Translations under genes and position numbers: made by a program
NCBI GenBank assembly: GCA_026997055.1
Contig: JALWJU010000223.1
Location: 1 to 5,221 of the forward strand
DNA: 5,221 nucleotides
From: Paracoccaceae bacterium
GTDB taxonomy: Bacteria; Pseudomonadota; Alphaproteobacteria; Rhodobacterales; Rhodobacteraceae
Reading direction: 5' to 3'
Shown here: positions 1 to 5,214 of the stretch, piece by piece
Layout of the letters: each line of letters opens with the position of its first letter
Numbering within the stretch: the stretch's first letter is position 1
Notes under the pieces: generated by a model
What the model was told of the DNA's origin: nothing
The model's database searches: none
The model's input: the letters and a program-made list of their open reading frames with translations, nothing else

Positions 1-690
1 AAATTCGGCCATGCGCGCTTCAAGCTCCGGCGGATTGGCGCCGCCGGTGGAGGCCGAATAGGCGTAATCGTGCATCAGGTAATAGGCGAAAAGCTTGTTG
101 TCGATCCTGCGAAACCAGCGCAGGGTGAGCGCCACCACCGCCAGAAACACCGCCCAGAAGGCCGCAAGGCCCGCCCAGTACCCGGCCAGCATGCGCGCCC
201 CCCAGCCCGCCAGCGCGCCAAGGCCCCAGCCCAGGCCCAGCGCCAGCAGAAGCTGCAGGATCAGAAGGCCGATCGGGTAGAGCGCGGCGATGACCGGCCC
301 CTTGCGCAGCCACATCAGCCGGCGAAGCGCCCCCGAGGCGATATAGGCCCAGGCGGTGCGCACCAGCATCCAGTAGGTGGCGGGGATGCTGAGCTCCATT
401 GAATCCCTGACGATATCGGACCAGACCAGCACCTGCATGTCGGCCTCGACCTCGGCACCTTCGATCCGGGCGCGCACCTGCCAGCCGTAGCGCGCCGCAC
501 CCGGCCGGCCCTTGAGGGCGATTTCGTAGCCGGAAATTTCGGCCTGCGCGGCGCTCTCGCGGCGGTAGATCTCGCGGTAGCGGCGCGGATGCACCGGGTC
601 ATAGCCGGGGATGTAGAAGACCCGGCGCCGGCGCACCTGTCCCGTGGCTTTCTGCCTGCTCTGCCCGGTCTCTCTGCTCTGCTCGGACAT
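1..690 (-). CDS. Conserved hypothetical membrane protein, 5' part only (truncated by the left edge)
   Basis: The frame is open from an ATG at 690 to the window edge, giving 230 residues with no stop. The N-terminus is polar and basic (about residues 1-23), followed by VFYIPGYDP (24-32) and an Arg/Tyr-rich stretch, then a region of about 60 residues ending near LVWSDIVRDSM (88-98). Two hydrophobic segments follow at about 131-160 and 166-190, then a basic stop RWFRRIDNK and YYLMHDYAY (203-211). Codon usage is GC3-rich like the neighbours. I do not recognise a named family. From memory, similar Rhodobacteraceae proteins carry a later alpha/beta-hydrolase-like GHSxG segment, but that part lies outside the window, so this is only inference. 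The ATG follows a weak purine-rich GGGGCAGGG; a GTG ten codons upstream in frame is an alternative start. It lies 115 bases downstream of ccdA on the same strand and may be co-transcribed with it. Confidence 0.82.
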   Translation of the reverse strand, partial: MSEQSRETGQSRQKATGQVRRRRVFYIPGYDPVHPRRYREIYRRESAAQAEISGYEIALKGRPGAARYGWQVRARIEGAEVEADMQVLVWSDIVRDSMELSIPATYWMLVRTAWAYIASGALRRLMWLRKGPVIAALYPIGLLILQLLLALGLGWGLGALAGWGARMLAGYWAGLAAFWAVFLAVVALTLRWFRRIDNKLFAYYLMHDYAYSASTGGANPPELEARMAEF

Positions 691-740
691 CCCTGCCCCG
701 ATCCTGCCTGCTCCGATCACATTGCCTCGCGCGGAGCATG

Positions 741-770
741 GCAGAAAAATCTGGCAGAATTATGCCCTTT
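741..770 (-). promoter_or_regulatory. AT-rich patch, possible promoter for the left-hand gene
   Basis: In the 115-base gap after ccdA, this patch stands out from the GC-rich surroundings. Read on the minus strand it holds CATAAT (759-764), close to a -10 hexamer, and then a run of five T. A start of transcription just beyond it would give a leader of about 60 bases. No convincing -35 hexamer is found 16-18 bases upstream, so the call is weak. A small stem GCGGC/GCCGC at 778-790 lies between ccdA and the patch, too far from the T run to be a convincing terminator. The patch also contains a short direct repeat TCTGCCA on the minus strand. Confidence 0.25.
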
Positions 771-805
771 GCGGCTTGCGGCCCTGCCGCCGCCCCTGAT
801 CCGCC

Positions 806-1558
806 CTATCCGAGCCCGGCGAGAAACGGCAGGTTCTCGAGCAGCCAGTAGGACATCACCGAAAAGCCGCCGGTCAGCATCAACAGGCCGATGGTCCAGA
901 GCAGAAGCCCCATGATCTTTTCGATCCGGCCCATATGGCGCTTCATCCAGTTCATCAGCCCCTGCATCCGCGGAAAGAAGGCCGCGACCAGCAGAAACGG
1001 CACGCCGAGCCCCGCCGCATAGACCCCGAGCAGCAGCGTGCCGCGCCCCAGATCCGCTTCGCTCGCCGCCAGCGACAGGATCGCGCCGAGCTGCGGGCCG
1101 ATGCAGGGCGTCCAGCCAAAGGCGAAGGCGAGCCCCAGGAAATAGGCGCCGATAGCGCTGCCGCCGCGATCGCCCGCATCCATGCGCGCCTCGCGCTCGA
1201 GAAAGGGAAGCCGGATCGCGCCCACGAAATGGGCTCCGAAAATCATCACCAGAATCCCGGCAAGCGTATTGAAAAGCGACTGGTTCTTCAGGAAGAACGC
1301 CCCGAAGGCCGAAGCGGTGAATCCGAGAAACAGAAACACCGTCGAAAGCCCCAGCACGAAGAAGAGCGCCGTCAGCACCACCTTGCCCCCGGCGCGCCGG
1401 CCCTGGGAAAGCTCGCCCATGGACACGCCGGACATATAGGCCAGATAGGGGGGCAGGATCGGCAGCACGCAGGGGCTGACGAAGGAAAGGACCCCCCCCA
1501 CCAGCGCGACCAGCATGGCGGGGAGCAGGGATGCGTCGATGATTTCAATGCCGAACAT
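806..1558 (-). CDS. ccdA: Cytochrome c biogenesis protein CcdA (thiol-disulfide transporter)
   Basis: This 250-residue protein matches the CcdA/DsbD transmembrane family in size and layout. About six hydrophobic helices are visible (roughly 11-35, 58-82, 95-115, 135-162, 173-197, 215-238). The two signature cysteines are present: Cys30 in FVSPCVLPILPP in helix 1 and Cys152 in GWTPCIGP in helix 4. In this family they form a reversible disulfide that takes electrons from cytoplasmic thioredoxin and passes them across the inner membrane to periplasmic partners, which keep apocytochrome c haem-binding cysteines reduced. The start is supported by AGGAAGGG immediately upstream and by the family-typical short N-terminus before helix 1. 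It is divergent from the TusA-family gene and followed on the same strand by an uncharacterised membrane protein. No CcmG/ResA-like thioredoxin partner gene is in the window. A role in delivering electrons to another periplasmic oxidoreductase cannot be excluded. Confidence 0.95.
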   Translation of the reverse strand: MFGIEIIDASLLPAMLVALVGGVLSFVSPCVLPILPPYLAYMSGVSMGELSQGRRAGGKVVLTALFFVLGLSTVFLFLGFTASAFGAFFLKNQSLFNTLAGILVMIFGAHFVGAIRLPFLEREARMDAGDRGGSAIGAYFLGLAFAFGWTPCIGPQLGAILSLAASEADLGRGTLLLGVYAAGLGVPFLLVAAFFPRMQGLMNWMKRHMGRIEKIMGLLLWTIGLLMLTGGFSVMSYWLLENLPFLAGLG

Positions 1559-1662
1559 GGCCCTTCCTACCCCGTCCGCAAGCGCGCGTCACCCGCCTGT
1601 CTGTCACATATTCGCGAAGTTTCTCTGGACCTGCGCGCGCGGGGCCGTTAGCAGGCTGAAGC
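1559..1662. promoter_or_regulatory. Divergent promoter region between ccdA and the TusA-family gene
   Basis: These 104 bases separate two genes read in opposite directions, so both promoters are expected here unless transcription enters from outside. The most AT-rich point is around 1605-1626. It contains an 8-base palindrome TTCGCGAA (1611-1618) and CATATT (1607-1612), which could serve as a -10 on either strand. No -35 hexamer at correct spacing is persuasive on either strand, so I do not assign exact promoters. The position of the palindrome would suit an operator, but this is inference. Confidence 0.4.
1561..1568 (-). promoter_or_regulatory. Ribosome binding site of ccdA
   Basis: The minus strand reads AGGAAGGG just before CC and the ATG at 1558. 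The AGGA core sits six bases from the start codon, a normal spacing. It is the clearest Shine-Dalgarno in the window and fixes the ccdA start. Confidence 0.7.
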
Positions 1663-1908
1663 ATGACGGCGCAGGAATCCGAACCGAAGGCCGACCAGGA
1701 GGTGGACGCGCGCGGGCTCCTCTGCCCGCTGCCGGTGCTGCGCGCGCGCAAGCGGCTGATTTCCATGAAGGAAGGCGAGGTGCTGGCGCTCCTGAGCGAC
1801 GACCCCGCGGCAGTGATCGACGTGCCCCATTTCTGCGCCGAGCAGGGATATGCGCTGCTCGGGCAGGCCGGGCGGGGAGATGCGCTGGTGTTCTTCATCC
1901 GCAGGTAG
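1663..1908 (+). CDS. tusA: TusA-family sulfur carrier / sulfurtransferase
   Basis: The 81-residue product has the TusA (SirA-like) fold signature: DARGLLCPLPVLRARKRL at 15-32, with the CPxP motif at Cys21-Pro24 capping the first helix, then a strand/acidic loop VLALLSDDPAAVIDVPHFC, and a C-terminal strand ALVFFIRR. Length is normal for the family. Cys21 is the expected persulfide-carrying residue; Cys58 is a second cysteine in the helix where many relatives have a non-catalytic residue. Family members relay sulfur from cysteine desulfurases or rhodaneses to tRNA thiolation, molybdenum cofactor synthesis or sulfur oxidation enzymes. No TusBCD, DsrE or rhodanese gene lies nearby, so the acceptor is unknown and the symbol is family-level. 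The ribosome binding site is weak. It is divergent from ccdA and convergent with rne (43-base gap). The only other start considered is much further upstream and would add a non-conserved extension. Confidence 0.9.
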   Translation: MTAQESEPKADQEVDARGLLCPLPVLRARKRLISMKEGEVLALLSDDPAAVIDVPHFCAEQGYALLGQAGRGDALVFFIRR

Positions 1909-1910
1909 CG

Positions 1911-1936
1911 GCCGGGGCGGCGGCGCGCGCCCCGGC
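1911..1936 (+). terminator. Probable intrinsic terminator of the TusA-family gene
   Basis: GCCGGGGC (1911-1918) and GCCCCGGC (1929-1936) are perfect complements. With the extra pair 1919/1928 they form a 9-bp, all-GC stem with an 8-base loop, starting three bases after the tusA stop. On the plus strand it is followed by ATCTTCCGTTCC, which is T-rich but has no true U tract. On the minus strand the sequence after the stem has no T run, so as a terminator for rne it would be poor. The hairpin may instead act as a 3'-end stabiliser for both convergent transcripts. Confidence 0.6.
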
Positions 1937-1951
1937 ATCTTCCGTTCCCGC

Positions 1952-4936
1952 TCAGCGGCCCAGCGACCACCAGCCCCTCTTGCGGGGCCGGGGCGAAGCC
2001 TCGGCTGCCTCGGGCGCGGCCTCGGAGGGCTCGGGCGCGGGCGCCTCCGGCCCGGATGTGGCGGGCTCCGGCCCGGATGCAGGGGCCGGCTCGGATGCAG
2101 CGGCCTCCGGTGCGGGACCGGCGGGCTCTGGCTCCGCTTCCGGTTCGGGCTCTGGCTCCGCTTCCGGCGCACCGGACTTCGCGGCCGGCTCGGCCTTTTT
2201 CCCGGAATTCCTGCGGCTGGAGGAACGCCTTGCGCGCGTGCTCTTTTCGGGCTTTTCGGGCTTTTCGGGCTTTTCGGGATTCCTTGCCTCTTCGCCGGCC
2301 TCGCCCGGCGAAGCCTCGCCACTGCCCTCCCCGGCCCCGGCCTGCCCGTCCTTGCCACCGGCGGCGGATTTGCGCTTGCGGCTGACCTTGCGGCTCCGGG
2401 TCTTCGCGCCGGCCTCTTCGCCCGCCGGTTCGCCGTCCTGTGCGCCGCTCCCGGACGTCTCTTGCGTCTCTTGCGTCTCTTGCGATTCTGCCGCCCTGGT
2501 CTTGCGGCGGCCGCGGCGCGGCTTCCTTGCTGCCTGATCGGCCTTTTTCCCGGAAGCCTCTTCGCTCCCGGCCGTCTCCTCGCTCCCGGCCGCCTCCTCG
2601 CTCCCGGAGGGCTGCTGGTCCGCGCCCTCTTCCGGGGGCTCCTGCACGGCCTCTTCGGCGCTCTCGCCTCCGGGCTCGGCGCTCTCTTCTCCGCTCTGCG
2701 CCTCGCGCCCGGGCACGGCCTCGCCCGCGGCCGAGGAGCGACGACGGCGGCGGCGGCGGCGGCGTTTCTTCGGCCTGGGAGCATCGCCCTCCTCGCCGGC
2801 GACGGTTTCGGCGGTTGCGGCATCGGTCGATTCGTCCACTTCGCTCATCAGTGCCGAAGACCCCGAGACCACCGGCCTGTCGGCCTCGACAAGCGGGCGG
2901 GTGGCGGATCTGAACCTGTCGATGGAAAAATCGGGCGAGATCAGGAAGGGGTCGGCCTCGATGCGTACCGCCATGCCATAGCGCGCCTCGATCGTGGCGA
3001 TATGCTCGCGCTTCTGGTTGATCAGGAAATTGACGATCCCCACCGGCGCCTTGACCAGCACCTCGCGCGAGCGCCCGCGGGTGCCTTCCTCCTCCAGCTG
3101 GCGCAGGATCGAGAGCGCCAGGCTGTCATCGGAGCGCACCAGCCCGGTGCCGTGGCAGGCCGGGCAGGGCTGGGTGGAGGCCTCGATCATGCCGGGCCTG
3201 AGCCGCTGGCGGCTCATCTCCAGGAGGCCGAATCCCGAGATGCGCCCGACCTGGATGCGGGCGCGGTCGGTCTTGAGCTTTTCCTTCAGGCGCTTTTCCA
3301 CCGCCGCGTTGTTGCGCCGCTCTTCCATGTCGATGAAGTCGATCACGATCAGCCCGGCAAGGTCGCGCAGGCGCAGCTGGCGGGCCACTTCCTCGGCCGC
3401 CTCGAGATTGGTCTTGAGGGCGGTTTCCTCGATCGAGCCTTCCTTGGTGGCGCGGCCGGAATTGACGTCGATGGCCACCAGCGCCTCGGTCACGCCGATG
3501 ACGATATAGCCGCCGGATTTGAGCTGCACGGTCGGGTTGAACATGCCGGCGAGGTAGCCTTCGACCTGATAGCGGGCAAAGAGCGGCATTGCCTCGGTGT
3601 AGTGCTTCACCTTCTTGGCGTGGGACGGCATGATCATCTTCATGAAGTCCTTGGCGGTGCGGTAGCCGCGCTCGCCCTCGACCAGCACTTCGTCGATCTC
3701 GCGATCATAGAGGTCGCGGATCGAGCGCTTTATGAGGTCGCCTTCCTCGTAGATCTTGGTGGGGGCGATGGACTTCAGCGTCAGGTCGCGGATCTGCTCC
3801 CAGAGCCGCAGGAGGTATTCGTAATCGCGCTTGATCTCGGACTTGGTGCGCCTGGCGCCGGCGGTGCGCACGATCAGGCCCGCGCCCCGGGGCACGTCGA
3901 TCTCGGCGGCGATGGCCTTGAGCTTCTTGCGGTCGGCGGCATTGGTGATCTTGCGGGAAATGCCGCCGCCGCGCGCGGTGTTGGGCATCAGCACGCAATA
4001 GCGCCCGGCGAGGCTGAGATAGGTGGTGAGCGCCGCGCCCTTGTTGCCGCGCTCTTCCTTGACCACCTGCACCAGCAGGATCTGGCGGACCTTGATGACC
4101 TCCTGGATCTTGTACTTTCTCGGGCGGCGCTTGCGCGGGGGGCGGACCTCCTCGGCGATGTCCTCGTCGGCCACCTCCTCGATGTCGGCATCCTCTTGCG
4201 CGGCGGCGGCGGGCATGTCTGCCTCTTGGGCCTCTTCGGCGGCCTCCTCGGCTTCAGCGGCCGCATCGGCCCCCTCGCCCTCCCCGACAACCTCTCCTGG
4301 CGCTTCGCCGGTCTCTCCGGCGGCGGCGGGCGCCTCCTCCTCCGCCTCGCCGGCCTGCGCCGCGTCGCTTGCGGTTGCCGACGAGGGGGCGGCTTCCTCT
4401 CCGGCGAGCGCGGCGGCCTCCTCACCGCTTGCCTCTTCGCCGCTTGCGTCCTGACCGGCTTCTTTGTCTTCGCCAAGGTCGATCACGTCCATGCCCGAAA
4501 TCGTCTCTTCGGGCGCCTTGCTGGCGACGGCCGCGCTCTCGGCGCTCTCGGCCTGCGCGCGCGCCTTGCCCCGGCGCCGCCGGCGGGAGGCGGGCTTCTG
4601 CTGCCTGGCCTCCTCCTGCTGCTCCTCCTCGGCCTGCTCGACGCGGGCCAGTTCGGCCTCTTCTTCCAGCAGCTTTTCGCGGTCGGCGACCGGGATCTGG
4701 TAGTAATCGGGGTGAATTTCGCTGAAGGCGAGGAAGCCGTGGCGGTTGCCGCCGTAATCGACGAAGGCGGCCTGCAGCGAAGGCTCGACCCGGGTTACCT
4801 TGGCGAGGTAGATATTGCCGGCGATCTGGCGCTTGTTCTCGCTTTCGAAGTCGAATTCCTCGACCCGGTTTCCATCCACCACCACGACCCGGGTTTCCTC
4901 CGGGTGGGTGGCGTCGATAAGCATTTTCTTGACCAT
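1952..4936 (-). CDS. rne: Ribonuclease E
   Basis: This 994-residue endoribonuclease cleaves single-stranded AU-rich RNA in mRNA decay and in rRNA and tRNA maturation. The N-terminus MVKKMLIDATHPEETRVVVV matches the family start, so ATG 4936 is preferred over the in-frame ATG at 5152, which would add 72 non-conserved residues; only a weak GGAA precedes it. The S1 domain begins near residue 36 (Phe58 and Phe68 match the RNA-contacting aromatics), is interrupted by an acidic low-complexity insert of about 180 residues (88-272), and resumes at KYKIQEV. The 5'-phosphate sensor pair Arg357-Thr358 is in GLIVRTAG. The metal-binding aspartates of the DNase I-like domain are Asp490 (VAIDVNSGRAT) and Asp533 (IVIDFIDM). 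The zinc-link is CPAC (591-594). After about residue 690 the chain is predicted disordered: alternating Arg/Lys-rich and Glu/Ala/Pro-rich blocks, ending RGWWSLGR. Gly-Trp-Trp (988-990) matches the PNPase-docking motif known from Caulobacter RNase E. No membrane-targeting helix of the E. coli type is obvious. Confidence 0.97.
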   Translation of the reverse strand: MVKKMLIDATHPEETRVVVVDGNRVEEFDFESENKRQIAGNIYLAKVTRVEPSLQAAFVDYGGNRHGFLAFSEIHPDYYQIPVADREKLLEEEAELARVEQAEEEQQEEARQQKPASRRRRRGKARAQAESAESAAVASKAPEETISGMDVIDLGEDKEAGQDASGEEASGEEAAALAGEEAAPSSATASDAAQAGEAEEEAPAAAGETGEAPGEVVGEGEGADAAAEAEEAAEEAQEADMPAAAAQEDADIEEVADEDIAEEVRPPRKRRPRKYKIQEVIKVRQILLVQVVKEERGNKGAALTTYLSLAGRYCVLMPNTARGGGISRKITNAADRKKLKAIAAEIDVPRGAGLIVRTAGARRTKSEIKRDYEYLLRLWEQIRDLTLKSIAPTKIYEEGDLIKRSIRDLYDREIDEVLVEGERGYRTAKDFMKMIMPSHAKKVKHYTEAMPLFARYQVEGYLAGMFNPTVQLKSGGYIVIGVTEALVAIDVNSGRATKEGSIEETALKTNLEAAEEVARQLRLRDLAGLIVIDFIDMEERRNNAAVEKRLKEKLKTDRARIQVGRISGFGLLEMSRQRLRPGMIEASTQPCPACHGTGLVRSDDSLALSILRQLEEEGTRGRSREVLVKAPVGIVNFLINQKREHIATIEARYGMAVRIEADPFLISPDFSIDRFRSATRPLVEADRPVVSGSSALMSEVDESTDAATAETVAGEEGDAPRPKKRRRRRRRRRSSAAGEAVPGREAQSGEESAEPGGESAEEAVQEPPEEGADQQPSGSEEAAGSEETAGSEEASGKKADQAARKPRRGRRKTRAAESQETQETQETSGSGAQDGEPAGEEAGAKTRSRKVSRKRKSAAGGKDGQAGAGEGSGEASPGEAGEEARNPEKPEKPEKPEKSTRARRSSSRRNSGKKAEPAAKSGAPEAEPEPEPEAEPEPAGPAPEAAASEPAPASGPEPATSGPEAPAPEPSEAAPEAAEASPRPRKRGWWSLGR
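2123..2167 (-). repeat. 24-base period direct repeat inside rne (Glu-Pro region)
   Basis: A 21-base sequence at 2123-2143 recurs exactly at 2147-2167. In the protein it gives the EAEPEPEPEAEPEP stretch (residues about 926-938). It stays in frame, so copy changes would lengthen or shorten the disordered tail without breaking the gene. Confidence 0.75.
2243..2278 (-). repeat. Four perfect 9-base tandem repeats in rne, coding (Pro-Glu-Lys)n
   Basis: The plus-strand unit CTTTTCGGG occurs four times head to tail (2243, 2252, 2261, 2270) without a mismatch. On the coding strand it gives PEKPEKPEKPEK at residues 887-898. Perfect identity at the DNA level, with no synonymous drift, points to recent expansion or ongoing homogenisation by slippage. 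Confidence 0.9.
2461..2487 (-). repeat. Short 9-base tandem repeat in rne, coding (Gln-Glu-Thr)n
   Basis: The plus-strand unit CTTGCGTCT occurs at 2461 and 2470, with a third, partly diverged copy at 2479. The coding strand gives SQETQETQET at about residues 818-827. The unit length is a multiple of three, so it is frame-neutral. Confidence 0.8.
2553..2606 (-). repeat. Three 18-base tandem repeats in rne, coding (Gly-Ser-Glu-Glu-x-x)n
   Basis: Units at 2553-2570, 2571-2588 and 2589-2606 share the end CGCTCCCG and differ at a few bases. The last two differ only at one position. They code three copies of a GSEE-Ala/Thr-Ala/Ser hexapeptide (residues about 778-795), an acidic block of the disordered tail. 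Confidence 0.8.
2738..2770 (-). repeat. Poly-arginine tract in rne coded by a CGG/CGC run
   Basis: The coding strand gives Lys-Lys followed by nine arginines (residues 723-733), directly after the catalytic region. The plus strand shows a GGC/CGG trinucleotide run at about 2743-2764. It is the most basic point of the protein and a likely RNA-binding patch, comparable in role to the arginine-rich RNA-binding segments of other RNase E tails. The trinucleotide run could also slip during replication. Confidence 0.75.
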
Positions 4937-5153
4937 GTCGTTCCATCGCGCAATCGCCCGGACCCGCTGCCTGCCGGGCAGGAGGATCGGGGCATGCGTC
5001 TGTCTGTGGCAATGGGGGGCGCAGAGCGGCGGCATGGCGAAAGGGCCCCGGGGGGCGCTGCTCGTCCTGCCTGTATGCGCGCGCGCGTCATCGCGTTTCT
5101 TCTCCGACGGCCTCGGCACCTGCATTTGCGGGGTGCGGGGCCGCCCGTTCATG

Positions 5154-5174
5154 GCCCGGAGTCCGGCTCCGGGC
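5154..5174. other. 8-bp GC hairpin upstream of rne
   Basis: GCCCGGAG (5154-5161) pairs perfectly with CTCCGGGC (5167-5174) around the five-base loop TCCGG. No T run follows on either strand, so it is not an intrinsic terminator. It could be an RNA structure in either direction or a DNA operator. Confidence 0.55.
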
Positions 5175-5175
5175 G

Positions 5176-5214
5176 TGTCACTGACCGTCCGGTGACATCC
5201 GTCCGGTCACATCC
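5176..5214. repeat. Cluster of inverted and tandem repeats upstream of rne
   Basis: TGTCAC (5176-5181) and GTGACA (5192-5197) form a perfect inverted repeat with a 10-base spacer. GTGAC (5192-5196) also faces GTCAC (5206-5210) across nine bases. In addition, the 14-base unit GTCCGGTSACATCC (S = G or C) is tandemly repeated at 5187-5200 and 5201-5214 with one mismatch. The arrangement looks like stacked binding half-sites for a dimeric regulator. I cannot name the regulator, nor say whether it serves rne or a divergent gene to the right. Confidence 0.5.

Noticed and set aside
771..794. A GC stem after ccdA as a transcription terminator
   Set aside because: Only a five-bp stem can be drawn (778-782 with 786-790) and the T run on the minus strand lies over 30 bases away, so it is not a convincing intrinsic terminator.
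935..1651. A 238-codon plus-strand open frame antisense to ccdA
   Set aside because: The product is His/Arg/Gln-rich with no domain, and the opposite strand codes an intact CcdA with both signature cysteines.
1515..2537. A 340-codon plus-strand open frame overlapping tusA and antisense to the end of rne
   Set aside because: It runs through tusA in another frame and its rne-antisense part is a Ser/Ala/Gly/Pro repeat that merely mirrors the Glu/Ala/Pro-rich tail of RNase E. Stop-free antisense frames are common in such GC-rich DNA.
2123..2606. Repeats that might indicate a CRISPR array or mobile element
   Set aside because: The units are 9-24 bases, contiguous, in frame with rne and without spacers or terminal inverted repeats. 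They are coding repeats in a disordered protein tail.
1648..2823. A 391-codon minus-strand open frame over the rne tail
   Set aside because: It is a +1 shadow of rne made of Arg/Pro/Ala low-complexity sequence, with no recognisable domain, while the RNase E frame in the same place ends in a conserved motif.
4422..5012. A minus-strand upstream reading frame starting at 5012 and overlapping the rne start (with another ATG at 4946)
   Set aside because: It is in a shifted frame, reads as Arg/Gly/Pro shadow sequence once inside rne, and has no ribosome binding site. Translational coupling is conceivable but unsupported.
4937..5152. A 72-residue N-terminal extension of RNase E from the ATG at 5152
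   Set aside because: The family protein starts at the MVKKMLIDAT position; the extension is Cys/His/Pro/Arg-rich without similarity, and contains the likely untranslated leader structures.
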